Source: Diplonema papillatum
Lineage: Eukaryota; Euglenozoa; Diplonemea; Diplonemida; Diplonemidae
Assembly (NCBI GenBank): GCA_030068145.1
Contig: JAPJBO010000671.1
Location: forward strand, 62,001 to 126,000
Reading direction: 5' to 3'
DNA length: 64,000 nucleotides
This document shows, in pieces, positions 21,380 to 32,594 of this stretch. A program made the translations under genes and the position numbers. Numbering within the stretch: position 1 is the stretch's first letter; each line of letters starts with the position of its first letter. The notes beneath the pieces are model-generated. The model worked only from the letters and a program-made list of their open reading frames with translations, was not told the origin of the DNA and searched no databases.

Positions 21380-21786
21380 ACAGATCCCCCGAGTACGTCA
21401 GACAGGTCCAACGCGACGGTGCCGTCGGCCCATCGTTCGGCAATTCTGGCTCGCACGGCGCACCGGCGGAGAAACATTTGAACTGTTACGGCGGCTGCAT
21501 CCCGCCGGTACTGTCGTTCTCGGTATGCCTGCCGCAGGGCGCGCCACCTTTTCTCGAATCTAGCCACGTTGGAGCGCCACGCGCGCTGTATGACGCAGCA
21601 AGCGTGCCACTCGACTTCTGTTCGCCGCCGCACTTCTTCCAACAATACCGGTGCTGCAGTCCATGCTGGCACTCCGCTGTCGAACACTGACCGCGGCAAT
21701 GCGACGGTCGTCATGCAGTGCTCGCTACCGTCACAAAACGAGGCTTGCTGAGGCGGATGTGCCCCAGGCTGTCTGACCACCCCCAA
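21380..21786 (-). CDS. IQ-motif protein, upstream exon
   Basis: A minus-strand frame with two IQ-like units, CCVIQRAWRSNVARFEKRW and AVTVQMFLRRCAVRARIAERW. It has the same composition as the two downstream exons, so I assign it to the same gene. Its exact donor is not settled: candidates occur in the last 40 codons of the frame, which continues to a stop at 21292. The first Met at 21786 may not be the true start, as earlier exons could exist. Confidence 0.5.
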
Positions 21787-23279
21787 TTATCTCCCGGTAG
21801 GCGAGGCTTCTCTTTTTCGGATTCACAATTAAATTGTAAGAATGAAAGAGCGCTGGCAGCGTGTTTGCTTGTACGTGCTGGTTGCTCTATCCACCCCCCT
21901 CTCCACCGATTTTGCAACGAGTATGTTCATGAGATGTTTTCGCAAGACCAGCTGCATGCCAGCAGACAGACAGAGATAAGTCAATTCGTCGGCGGCACAG
22001 TTCTGGCTGGCAGGTGATTTCTCCCCGCAGGGGGCGCCCTTTACTAGGCTCTTCATACGGTGCGGGCTCTGTTCTTTTGGCCAACGCTTCGATGGAAGGC
22101 AGCAGCTTCATCGAACAAACAGATACAGCATCAACATCAACTCGCGGTGGCACGTGAGAACCTAAATGCATGGGGTTCTTCAGTTGCCACAATGGGACTC
22201 CCAGGAATCACAAGATCATCTCATCCGATCCTAATTCGCGTGAGCTGATCCCGACACGCCGTACACGCCGCAGTGACATACTTCGTGCACGGGCACGGTG
22301 CAAACCCGGCGTCAAGTGCGCCGGGTTTGTATGTATATGGATGGGCGTCACCGTATAGCTCGCCTGAGCGCTACCGATAAATGACGACTTTCACGCTGTC
22401 AGTGCGCCTGACATAACCGTCGGCTGAATGAAAGGGAGACAAGTGGGCAGGATGAGCAGGAGAGTGAGGACATAAACCCCGCAAGAAATGATCCGCAAGG
22501 GTGGACGTTGGCCACTGTGGCTCCAGGTGGCTACGTTGCCAAAGATCTGTGTAGAAGTCCACGTGGGCAGAGGAGAGGAACGAAATCTTACTGGATTTGG
22601 TTTTTCGTTTGACGGAGGCTCCCCTTGAATGAGGAAGACCGAGTTTATTGGTTCCTTCGGCAGGGGTTAAGTTCGGGATATTTCAAAGCTCTATTTCCGG
22701 TTCCCGGTTGTACCGTCGATCCACTAGCTTCTTCTTTGTGCAGCATGGTGGCAGAGTAGTTCTGGAGCAGTGCAATGCAGTGTGGAATCCTATTTTGTGT
22801 TCCGGCAATAATTGTTCAGTCAGTTTTATGTTGCCGACAATCAGCCGAGGTTGATGCGGTGTCTTCTTATTCAATTACCGGTTTTGTATACCGAGAAACC
22901 GGCCCTAGCTTGATTCCTGCTTCGACGAACGGAGGATCTCGGATATGCACCGAAATCAAAAAAGAAAAAGGAACATTTCCAGAACAGCGATTGAACATGA
23001 AAGAGAAACCGAAGCTATAGAAAAAAGTGCTAATAGAAGAACTCCGCCCAGAGCACTTTCTTCTATCGTGTACACGCGGAGAACAAGAAACGTTTCCTCG
23101 TCATTATCATTCCACCGGTTTCAGAGTACAAACGGACTAATAAGGAAAGAAGAGGTTCGCGCGTTCATCTGTGCCAATACTGGACACAGAGTCCTGAGTT
23201 ACTGGAAACGGAATGAGGTCGCGAGCCTGCCATTCGAACCTGTTTCTGGTATTACCTGACTTGGAACAGCATCAGTTGT
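21787..23279. other. Region without a recognisable gene
   Basis: Only short overlapping frames are present. I see no transposon ends, coding motifs or RNA genes. The 5' part of the IQ gene or its promoter may lie here. Confidence 0.45.
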
Positions 23280-23640
23280 TTCTCAGCGTTGATTGGTACA
23301 AGGTTAGAAGACAAATTGGATGCACGCTCGACGGCGGATTCGAGAAGAGAGGGGATGCCGCGAAAGATCGCCGAGTGGCAGAGGAGAAGATCAGCAGGCT
23401 CCCTCCCGCCGACGTAACCATCTGTACGGATGGCTCCCTAGCCACCCTGCCGACGGCCTCCCACAAGGCTCGTAGGCATAGTGGTTGAGACCAAGGAAGG
23501 TCACACGACGTAGGCGAAAAAGAGCATCGGCCTCTGCCACTCGAGCTTCCTCGCCGAGCTGAGAGCGATCGCCGTGGATTTGTTTTGCGCTTGTTGGTCT
23601 TCGGTCCGAGCTCGAAGCAAACGGTCTTAGGGTTGCAGCC
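23280..23640 (+). mobile_element. LINE RNase H relic
   Basis: Plus-strand sequence encodes PADVTICTDGS, the first acidic box of RNase H, and about 130 bp later SSFLAELRAIAVDL, the second box. The two lie in different frames, so the domain is decayed. The pattern resembles the RNase H of the LINE at 55-57 kb. No RT is left. Confidence 0.5.
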
Positions 23641-23669
23641 GAACTCTTCTTCACAATGCCCGACTCACG

Positions 23670-23860
23670 AGTCGAACTTAGAATCGCCCGACACAGAACT
23701 TAGCATCACCAGAACTTAGCATCGCCCGAACTTAGCAACACCGCAACACCCGAACTTAGCATCACTCGAACGTTGCCTTCACCAGAACTTAGCAACGCCC
23801 GAACGTAGCTGCCAATCGGGGTGTAGGGACGTGCCCGAACTTTACTGTTATATTCTCGCT
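23670..23860 (+). repeat. Minisatellite with ACTTAGCATCGCCCGA units
   Basis: Ten or so imperfect units of about 15 bp alternate between AGAACTTAGCATCACC and CCCGAACTTAGCAACRCC. They end in CCCGAACTTTACTG. Related units occur at 26.55-26.63 kb and 54.72-54.75 kb. The array follows the LINE relic directly, so it may be its 3' tail or an independent satellite. Confidence 0.7.
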
Positions 23861-25399
23861 GGGCGCCGGTTTAGCGGCGCACGTTAATTTTTCTTTCACA
23901 TGCCTGTCCAGGGATTTACATGAAAATATGGGTCCTGTGTATTCCTTCACATGCGGGTGGTATCATTGTACCATTCCCTTTTTTTCTTCTCTCTACTTCT
24001 TTTTCCATCTCCTTCCCATCACAGCCTCCCTTCTCCGCCACTGCGCTCGTGCAAATGAAAAAGAGAAGAGTGCTGGGGCAGGTACACACGAAAACAGCAG
24101 AGCCCCAGGCAGCCACGGTATGTGACGACAACCCCAAACCGGGAGAAGAACTGTGAAAACGGGTTTTTGCCTGGAGGCTTTTCGTGTTATTTTGCAAATG
24201 CTTTGAGCTATCTTTGTGTCTGTGCTTTCAGTCGTCTTCTTAACCATGGTTAAGTGCGCAAATGGTGTCAGCCGAAGCTGGTAAAGCTTCGGCGCCGCCC
24301 ACGGACGAACGAGCGTGCAACTGCTGCCTGCATATTCCTCCCTGAACTTCCCCCGACCTAACGGAGCTAAAGGATGGCCAGGGTAGGCTAAGGCCCAGCC
24401 TCCGTTTGTTGTCCTCGAGCTCTAAACAATAAAATCCTCACTCCTATGCTTGTGTCTGTCACTCTTGTCCACCGCTCCTGCTCTGCTTGCCGCGCGCCGT
24501 ATGGTTGGAGTAAAAGGTGAAGCCAGAAAGCTGCTAATCTTGCTGCTGACCACAAGAAGTGGTGCCACGGGAACTCCGAAGAAAAATGAAGCAAGTGGGA
24601 AGGGAGGGAGGGGAAGCAAGCTACTTTGTTCCTCTGGACGGATTGGAGCGGCAAACCTGTCGTTCGGATTATTATTAGTCTTCAAAGGAACAAGTTTCTT
24701 TTCCTACCATAAAAAACGGGAAAAATGGACTGCGTAGCTCGCACGCGGGCGCTGGTATTACCATCTGGTCAGCGCACAAGCCGCCTCCTCCCCCCGACGC
24801 CCTCTCTTTAATTTTACGAGCGCTGGATACAAGGTACAATCGACGACAGCCGGGGATGTCTTTTGAACGGGGACAGCTGTCAAGGGAGCATTGAAAACCT
24901 AAGAAAGGCCGGCCTTCGCGGGTGCAACGTAAGAAATCCAGCCTTCGCGGGCGCAAAGGTCTGATCTTGCGCGGCAACACACCGTTTCCTGGCCAGCTGC
25001 CGTTCAGAACCGCCTGGCCGCGTCGGTTTATCTCTTGTTGCCAGATGGGGAGTGGCGGTGCAGTCACACAGAAATGGAGGTGTCGCGGATTCTGTGACCA
25101 AGTCTCGGAAGCCGGTCACCCGCAGAGGAGTTGAAATGAGAGGAAGAGAGACCCTTTACTTCTTATCTGGTGATAGGATCTGGTTGTTGCACTGGTCATT
25201 CTGTGATTCGGAAATGCGTCTTACTGGCCAAAATATGTAGTCCAGCTGGTGGTAGCCGGTCTTGCTTGCTGGTTTTGTACCACAAACCTCAAGGTTGTGG
25301 TTGGAGGATAGATCCCTCTCTCTGAAACATGCAAACTGCGATGTTGTGGATTGAAAACTAACATCGAGATCACCAGCTTACCCATATTGTAGGGTTACT
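23861..25399. other. Region without a recognisable gene
   Basis: Only short frames on both strands. A direct repeat of CCTTCGCGGGYGCAA (about 24.91 and 24.94 kb) is the only local structure seen. It probably includes downstream sequence of the minus-strand azoreductase gene. Confidence 0.45.
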
Positions 25400-26032
25400 T
25401 CACATGGAGCTGATGATTTTCTTGATTTGCTCGTCACCCGAGGCAGTGGCTTTTTGCGCGGCCTCCGGACCCATAGCGTAGCCCTCTGCGTGTGCACACT
25501 CCACGTCTGTCATGCCCATGAAACCCAGGATCTGCTTGACCCAAGCGGTTTGGTGGTCATTGCCAGTGCCTTGGTAGATACCACCCCTGGCAAACAAGGC
25601 ATACACCTTCTTCCCCTCGAGGAGACCAACAGACCCTGTTGCCGTGTATTTGAACGTGATGCCAGCACGGGCCAAGCGGTCCATCCACGCCTTAAATGAG
25701 CTGGGCACCTGAAAGTTGTACATCGGGATCCCGAGAACAACAACATCCGCCGCTTTGAGCTCTTCGATCAACTTGTCCGAAATAGCAACCAGTTTCTTCT
25801 GCTCGTCGGTACGCTTGTCGGCGGCGGCCATCCAAGCACCCATCTCGGCGGCAGACAGATGCGGCAACCCGTCTTCGTGAAGGTCTCTGTACACGAACTC
25901 GTCACCGCTTCTCTTCTCCTGCAGCTGCTCGACGAACGCTTTTGTCAGTGCGCGCGAGTTGCCGTTTGCACCGTTTAAGGTAGAGTTAACGACCAGCACC
26001 TTCGCCAGGTTAGTACCGCTTCGAGAGAACAT
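25400..26032 (-). CDS. FMN-dependent NADH-azoreductase-like flavodoxin-fold enzyme
   Basis: A complete 210-residue single-exon frame, close to the length of bacterial AzoR (about 200). The order of motifs fits the family: LVVNSTLNGANGNSRALTKAF near the N-terminus for FMN phosphate binding, then VVLGIPMYNFQVPSSFKAWMDRLARAG in the middle, and ALFARGGIYQG for the isoalloxazine site. Members are cytosolic homodimers that use NAD(P)H to reduce quinones, azo compounds and nitroaromatics, usually as protection from electrophilic or redox stress. No targeting peptide is obvious, although the first ten residues (MFSRSGTNLA) precede the usual family start. The gene may be of bacterial origin by transfer, but composition alone does not show this. 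Confidence 0.85.
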   Translation of the reverse strand: MFSRSGTNLAKVLVVNSTLNGANGNSRALTKAFVEQLQEKRSGDEFVYRDLHEDGLPHLSAAEMGAWMAAADKRTDEQKKLVAISDKLIEELKAADVVVLGIPMYNFQVPSSFKAWMDRLARAGITFKYTATGSVGLLEGKKVYALFARGGIYQGTGNDHQTAWVKQILGFMGMTDVECAHAEGYAMGPEAAQKATASGDEQIKKIISSM

Positions 26033-27373
26033 TTTGTTGGGTATTTTTCGAGACTAAAGGTCCTATGAATATGCAATATATGATAGCCTCTATTCGCCCA
26101 CTTTTGTCTAGTGAAAAGGTGTATTGCTTTTGGATTAGATAGCTACCCCACACACAGGAAAAAACGGGCCATAGCCCACGGAGACCCACCTGACACGAAG
26201 GAAGTGCATCGGACAAATCAATGTCGGACACGAGTGTCAGGTCAATCTGTACCTTCACGAGAACAGATCCCCTCACACATAACTCGTCTGACGAGCGCCG
26301 GACATGTGGGGGGTGCGTAACGAGCTAGCCTTTTTTTTTGTAGCCGGCCGATACGGGGGTCTCCGGTGAAGCGCAGCATCCAATACAGGTGCCCGCAAAG
26401 GAAGCATTTTTCTAAAACACCAAACCGCCTCCCCACCACCAAGCCGGCGCCTCGGCGTCAAAGGAGTAAAGAGGCGGCACAAGGAACCACCTCACCTTGT
26501 TCTCAAAGAACTAGCCTGAGAACAGGTATCCACTGTACCGATAACCGGTCCGAAATTAGCATCACTCTAACTTTGCTTCACCAGAACTTAGCTTCGCCCG
26601 AAGTTTACTGTTTCCCGAACTTTAACTGCTGCCTCGTAGTGGCAATAGAAGCAGCGCGGTAAAAGCGGTGCAAGTAGCGGTCTCCACGACGACACCCGGA
26701 GGAGAGGAAGTTGTTGTTGAACTGCGCTCCCCTGTTTACAACGTGACTGGGACATTGCTGTTGTTTTCGAGGGAGAGGATAGAACTAAATCTGCTTTTTG
26801 CTGAACTGGCATTCATGAAGAGGCAACTAAAAGACCACCCCAGAACAAGAATCGAGGAAGGGAGAGAGCAGCAGCGCTGAATCAGCGCGCTATCGATCGA
26901 GTAGAGGTCGGAAACCAGCAGGAAGTGGAGAGGAAATTGCGTGAATTGGTCTGTGGATTCCGAGTCATTTCCTCCAACGACAGAGAGTGGTTGGTAGGTT
27001 CTCTTAACCGCCCTGCACTGCACACAGGGATAACTGCACAGGGATAGGCGTGCGAACACACGACCTTTTCTCTCAAGCTACAGCAGTCATTCCTATTTTT
27101 GCTGCGACAATCGAGAGCAGCTTGCAGAAGCTCTGCGAGCGGCAAGAGAACATGCTTGGCGGAGAAACTGCAAGTTTTCGATGTAGACAAAGTGAAGACC
27201 TTCCCTCAACGTCGTCGCGCTTGGCAAAAGATCGCATTTACTTCCAGTGCGACATAGCACGGTAGAGTCTCGGCGGATTTTGTCGTCAGTATCGACCACT
27301 ACGAGCCCCCCGTCCAAGACCGTAACGTCGTCTGCCAAAACAGCATTGTGCAAGTCAAGGCTTTTGCGCGGAG
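26033..27373. other. Intergenic region with minisatellite traces
   Basis: No gene is recognised. Positions about 26550-26630 carry TTAGCATCACTCTAACTTTG and further units ending in CGAACTTTAACTGC, relatives of the minisatellite at 23.7 kb. The rest holds short frames only. Confidence 0.5.
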
Positions 27374-29404
27374 TTACATGGAGAACGGTGGGTGGTCCGG
27401 GGTGGTGAGGCACAGTTCGGCGTGCTTGTTTTCAAGCGACATAAGCACAGCTTCCATGCCTTGCGCGTTGGTGTGTAACTGCCGGCGAGAGAGCAGCTTC
27501 GCTTTTACGTCATCGGACAGCGCTTGACGAAAGATCGGCATGCTTGCCTTCCAATATGAAACAGCACGGTCGAGCTCTGCCAACTCCGTGAACCTCATAG
27601 TCTCTTCTTCTTCGTCTTCAATCTCCCTTAGCGCTTCTCGCTCTTCGGGCAAGACCATGTCCTCGTCGTGGATTCGGTCCATCAACGCTAAAACCTCATT
27701 GCGCAGGCTGCCGGTGTACCTTGCGATGTCTTCTTTAAACAGCTGCGGGACGGTTTTTGCGCATACAACGTCTGTTGCTGCGTGCACCCAAAGCTCCGAT
27801 TCGACGAAAAAGCTGCCCTCCTTCGTCTTGCGTGGCGCCTCGCACGCCGCACGCACCGTGACCCGGTGCCACCCTTCATTAAACCCCGCTGCCAGCTTCG
27901 CTCTTCCCCCTGATTCCTCAACCATCTTCCTCCGGATGACCTGCTGCAGGTGCTCCAAGCCGGAGCCGTCCGCTTCGAGGACCAGTTTCAGCGTCGAGCC
28001 GTGCATTTTGCGCACGCAAATCGTGTTCTGATCGACCGCTTTGAAATAGTTGGCGGCGGCCTCCTTCGTGTCTCCGGCAAGCTGCACGTTTCGCCGTACG
28101 GTCTTCTTTTCGAAGGTGTACGCGCACGCTGCCGTCACGCAGATATCACGTGAAGACAGCTGTTTCGAGGGGGTGCTGGCGGGGACCGCGTCCTGCTCGC
28201 CGTTGCTCTGTTGGTCGGTGCTTTCAACCGCGGGGCGCAGGTCGCACTCGACGATGACGTCCCAGCTCACGAACCGGGTTTGCGGGGTTCCAGCCCGTGA
28301 ATCGACGCAGTTCGGGCGGAAATCGGCGTCCTGCGACGCGGCACCCGGCACCTCCAGCTTCGAGAGCGAACCGGCCCGATGCAGCAGCGACCAAGGCGAT
28401 GCGGTGCTCGCTTTGTTTTTGTCCAACTGCGTTTGCAGTCTCCGCAGCCACACGGAGGAGACTATGCTGGTGCCGTCCACGGCCAGCTCTGTGATCTGCT
28501 CGTTGTTGCTGGCGAGGTGGCAGAGCTCCGGAGCGGTTGCTTGCGAAATGTCTGTATCGCCCAAGTCCACAGTTGTGATACTGGGGTGCGACACCAACGC
28601 CACCGACAGCTGGTGCATGACTGCGTTGGTCAGCCCATTGCCGCGGAGGGACAACTGCTTCAAGAATGGCATTGCCTTCACGACGTCTAGCAACGCACGG
28701 CAACCGTGGTTTCCGATGTAGTACGCCGTCGGCGGCGTCGTCGAGAGGTCTGTCGACAGGTTGAGGACCTCCGACTGCTCGTTCATAGAGGCCAGGAGAT
28801 CTAAAATGGCACGTTTCGGCTGCTTTCCGGTGAGCTCAGCATAACGGCTGGCGTACATCCCCGCCAGTGAAGACCCTTGCAACGGGGATCGCAAAGGTAC
28901 TTCGTAGTCCAAAGCGACGAGAAAATTCCGCAGCTTGTGCACAACATCCGCAACACGCATGCAGCTGCGGTCATACACGATGTGAAAGCACTGGTTGACC
29001 ATCTGGTCGGCGTACACGTTTCCGACGCCCGTGGCTTCTTTCATTATGACGGGCACCACAATAGGGGAAGAACAGACCAGCGACCGACGCAGTGCATAGT
29101 ATAAAGCAAGCTGTTCGTGGCCAAAGTTTGCCCAGTCTGGAGTAACCAGGCACGTGTACACGGTCGTTCTACGAACAAGCCGAATCAGCTCACGGCGCCA
29201 CCGGATGGAGCCCGTTTCAGACGTTCGCAGAGTGGAGCAAGGCACACCGCTGCTTATTAGCAGCTTTCGGAACTCATTGGCAAGCGAGACGACAGCCGTC
29301 GAGCTTGGGACATATGTAACCATTACCTCCACTGGCGTAGACAAATGTTGGTCACTCGTGGGGACTTTCAGCTGGTCACTCGTGGGGATATCGTTGAGGG
29401 ACAT
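27374..29404 (-). CDS. TIR-like plus leucine-rich-repeat protein
   Basis: A 676-residue single-exon frame. Residues about 25-130 look like a TIR domain. VEVMVTYVPSS corresponds to the first strand, TLRTSETGSIRWRRELIRLVRR to the loop and helix before the third strand, TCLVTPDW to the next strand, and HEQLALYYALRR to the helix that carries the Glu used by NAD-cleaving TIRs. PIVVPVIM is the following strand. Residues about 235-330 hold RI-like LRRs (LKQLSLRGNGLTNAVMHQLS, ITTVDLGDTDI, ITELAVDGT). The remaining 300 residues are predicted alpha/beta followed by an acidic helical stretch (EDEEEETMRFTELAELD) and match no family I recognise. It could sense or scaffold an immune-like or stress response. 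The TIR call rests on pattern only. Codons 8-25 contain a 24-bp tandem duplication giving repeated TSDQ. Confidence 0.62.
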   Translation of the reverse strand: MSLNDIPTSDQLKVPTSDQHLSTPVEVMVTYVPSSTAVVSLANEFRKLLISSGVPCSTLRTSETGSIRWRRELIRLVRRTTVYTCLVTPDWANFGHEQLALYYALRRSLVCSSPIVVPVIMKEATGVGNVYADQMVNQCFHIVYDRSCMRVADVVHKLRNFLVALDYEVPLRSPLQGSSLAGMYASRYAELTGKQPKRAILDLLASMNEQSEVLNLSTDLSTTPPTAYYIGNHGCRALLDVVKAMPFLKQLSLRGNGLTNAVMHQLSVALVSHPSITTVDLGDTDISQATAPELCHLASNNEQITELAVDGTSIVSSVWLRRLQTQLDKNKASTASPWSLLHRAGSLSKLEVPGAASQDADFRPNCVDSRAGTPQTRFVSWDVIVECDLRPAVESTDQQSNGEQDAVPASTPSKQLSSRDICVTAACAYTFEKKTVRRNVQLAGDTKEAAANYFKAVDQNTICVRKMHGSTLKLVLEADGSGLEHLQQVIRRKMVEESGGRAKLAAGFNEGWHRVTVRAACEAPRKTKEGSFFVESELWVHAATDVVCAKTVPQLFKEDIARYTGSLRNEVLALMDRIHDEDMVLPEEREALREIEDEEEETMRFTELAELDRAVSYWKASMPIFRQALSDDVKAKLLSRRQLHTNAQGMEAVLMSLENKHAELCLTTPDHPPFSM

Positions 29405-31758
29405 ATGCCCCCTTCTTAGCGCTATTTATAAGGACCAATGCCAACAGAAAACGTACAGGGCGGCCAGCGTTGAAGCTTTTATCCGCGTTGCCGAACTTAT
29501 CAACTTTCTCGATGGTGCCGATGCAAACTAAGGCGATCACGACCCCTTGTGCAGGGATAAGCGGTACGCGACGGCGACGATGGGCAAACGGAAGTGGAAC
29601 TCAAGCGGACTCGTGGGTGCGTTCGGCAACGTTCTGAGCCGGCGAAAAGCGTTTTTGCCTCAGGTTGAATGTTTCTTCCGTTCGCTGGACACGACCTGGG
29701 ACACGACTTCTTGTGCTGTTGCTGATGTACACGACAGCCGGTGATGTGGTCTTGGACCTTTTTAGCGTTGTTTTGAGGCTATTTATTTGTCTCTTCCTTT
29801 GTTCTCCCCGTTCCCACCCAAAGACCGGTTCCTGTGCACATTTGCCATTTGTCAGTACCGCGGACGGGGGTTTGCGGACTTCGGCATTTGCCAGCAGCGT
29901 GAGTCGTACCATGCAAGCGAAAACTAACTTTCACCACTCGGGCTAGCATGCCTATGCTGACAATGAATCTTGCACAAGCTCAGTGCAACAGAGGCAACAC
30001 CCGCAACGACTACCATCCCCGACTCCGTGCAATCTGTCGCAGTTGCAACCTCTCCGTGTGCTCCTCAACGAGCAAAAACACCGGTGATATTATTATAACT
30101 CTATGACTCGGAATACGAGCTTGCAGTAACTCTCTCAGCTTTCCAACCCCACGAATTGCCTCGAGGAAACGCAAAACGTGGCTCCTCAGGCTCAAATACG
30201 TGTGCTAGCCAATGTGGCGTCCTTGTGCTTAGGATCGCAGGTAAGTAAGCGTCCAGAGCATCGTCTTGTTGCTTGTAGAAACAGATAATCGCGGGAAAAG
30301 CTCCTCTGGGTTAGAACAAACAAAAAGTGCGACAATGGAACGGGATCCTTCCTGGATGAATTGGGTCAGCATGTTATTTTGTCCGGTGCTCTGGTCTGTT
30401 GCCACAGACACAACAAGCGAGTATCGATTGGCATGAACATTGCAGCAAATTTAAGCTGACGCTCTGCAGCCCTCTGTTCATCCGTTGCCATCCAGTGCAA
30501 TTGTTTTTCCGGCAGTGTGAACTGTATTGGGGCAGCCATGCTACAGAGCACAGGCAACAGAGATCGCCGCCTGACGTGAAATTGTATCATTCGCCGTCAA
30601 AGAGCTCTCTGCAGGCCCGGGATAATGTGTGGACTTACAGAGATTGGGTCAAAGCAGTGTTTTCGGAGGACACTTCGTGGTGCACAGATGAAGACGGAGG
30701 TTTGCGAGTGTAAGAAACCGTACTCGTTGCTCTGTGTTTTCCTCTTACCAACACTGAAAAGACGGCAACCGTCAGCCCTCATCACACGTAACTGTCAAAC
30801 ACGTATGGCTTTCGAGAGGGCAAGAATTGCTCGAAACAGGCACAGCTCCGACAAGTCCGTTGACGGAGGAAACAAGAAAAGCCAGGGAAAAGAAGTGCGC
30901 AGTTTCATTGATTTCTCGCGAACTGAGGGGCTACCCTAGTTTTGCGGAGTCGCTCACGGGATTTGGTAAGTGTATGCGGCGAACTGCATGCCTCGCGAAC
31001 GCTTACGTATTTCGGGGCTTGCACTACTGAAAACCAAAACAGTGGACGCTCAGCATCAATCAATGAATATCTTCGCAGTTTCCTCCAGTAACGACTTGTT
31101 AGTTGGTTTCGTTACGAATAAGTTTTTCACGTTTAGTGTTACTCCCAGTACGACAGAAGAGAATTTTGCATTAAACACGAAGGAGACAGTGCCTCTCATT
31201 CTACTACCACTGAGGCTAAACCCCAAGCGGAAACACCGAACAATCTTTCAAGATGGTTCGGCCCTCCGGGGGTGCGATCACGGGGGTCATGCTTCCAAAA
31301 CTAGGCTGAGAAAACAAAAAAGACTTCTGAAAACGTTTTGCTGGGAAGTGGGTCGAAACAAAACCTCGAAAATACGACGTGCCGCCAACGTACCGGAGAA
31401 ACAGACCAATCAATGGGTCACTTTCGTCCTGACTCACATGGCGCGCCTACTTCGAGTACTTCCTACAAAGGAGCTCACTGAAAAATCACCCGTGAACATT
31501 TGGAAGCTTCATTTGGACGCTCACAGTACGTTTATTTTGGAATTCCGGCTACTGAAGGCGCCAGGCTGCTGAAGTAGCCAGGCTGCGCTAAGGCAAGAGC
31601 TAAGCAGAAAAGGGAGGAGCTTGCAAGAAGGATGCCCAATCCTTCTTGCTAACCAATAGACCACTCCTCCCCTGAACCGAATGCGGACAGCTGGCGCGTT
31701 GTTCAAAAATATTTTGGTACGCGTTTTGGTTCTATACGTGCTTCTTGCCGGACCCCCT
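29405..31758. other. Region without a recognisable gene
   Basis: Short frames only; the longest is about 200 codons near 31.0-31.6 kb on plus, with no known motif and a low-complexity, non-protein-like composition. The promoter of the TIR-LRR gene should lie at the left edge. Confidence 0.45.
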
Positions 31759-32004
31759 CTAGTGAACAGATGCCATGCGGCCGACAGGTGCTGCCGATGT
31801 ACCCAGTGGGATGGCGGGGCCCGTCTTGCTGGCGGAATTGTGACTGCTCATGCAGTCGATCAAAAATTGGGCATAGTCATCCAAGCGGTCGCGGTTCACG
31901 TGGAAATCATTCGTCCCGAGGCGTGCCTTCGAATGAGCCTCGACTACGGTTTCGTTCATGAAAACGGCCATGTCGTCCGGGAACGGGAACATGAAGGACA
32001 GAAA
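31759..32004 (-). CDS. Possible terminal exon of an unknown protein
   Basis: On the minus strand, a good acceptor (CACACATACAG, ending at 32005) leads into an 81-codon frame ending at 31759. Its peptide starts FLSFMFPFPDDMAVF and continues with RLGTNDFHVNRDRLDDYAQF. It looks like real protein, with balanced charge and a regular helix pattern, unlike the frames around it. No upstream exon was found; the sequence beyond about 32.16 kb is repeat and transposon. I do not recognise the family. Confidence 0.35.
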   Translation of the reverse strand, partial: FLSFMFPFPDDMAVFMNETVVEAHSKARLGTNDFHVNRDRLDDYAQFLIDCMSSHNSASKTGPAIPLGTSAAPVGRMASVH

Positions 32005-32149
32005 CTGTATGTGTGCGTTGGGCGTACGTCAGAGACAGGGCCCAGCAGATACATTTGGAGGTTGTTTTCCTTTCTGCGGTGCAAACAGCATAAAACAAGT
32101 ATTCCTATTAACACAGATGGCGACAGTATCGGCTCATCGTTTTATCGTT

Positions 32150-32222
32150 TTTAGTATCGGCCTATTATCGGTTTTTTTCTCAGCCGATAATCGCCGATAA
32201 TCCGATACTGTTTTTATCGGAT
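32150..32222. repeat. TATCGG/CCGATA inverted and direct repeats
   Basis: A cluster of TATCGG and CCGATAAT motifs in both orientations forms a potential hairpin immediately left of the TIR transposon at 32.23 kb. Confidence 0.6.
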
Positions 32223-32242
32223 GACGTTAATACCACCTGATC

Positions 32243-32323
32243 CTGACCCAAGTTTCGGGGAGTTTCGGGGAGTTCGGGTTGTTTCGGGTAGTTTCGGGGA
32301 GTTTCGGGGAGTTTCCCTGTTTG
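32243..32323 (+). repeat. Left subterminal AGTTTCGGGG array
   Basis: About seven imperfect 10-bp units, GGGAGTTTCG and variants, directly inside the left inverted repeat of TIR member 1. Confidence 0.85.
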
Positions 32324-32594
32324 GGACTGGGGGGTCCCCATGCGGCTACCTCGCTGGCACTTGCGACCTGTGCTGCCGGTGCTTGCCTGGCACGTGCGCA
32401 AGTAATCTCCTGCACGCCTGGCCAAATGTGCTTGTCTTTGCCAGGGTGTGGCACGCTCACGACAGCTGGTGCCGATTTCCCGCGGGGTTCGTTGCTTCAC
32501 TACCCCCGGTTCTCCTCTGCCTTCTTCTTCTTCTCCGTGGTTCGGAAGGTTTCGTGTTCATCCCCGCCCGCGCGTGGACGGTGGCGGTGGTTGA

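Noticed and set aside
31681-32154. Plus-strand frame with an apparent signal peptide
   Set aside because: The opposite strand has a better-looking exon with a strong acceptor, and the plus peptide becomes irregular after the first 25 residues.
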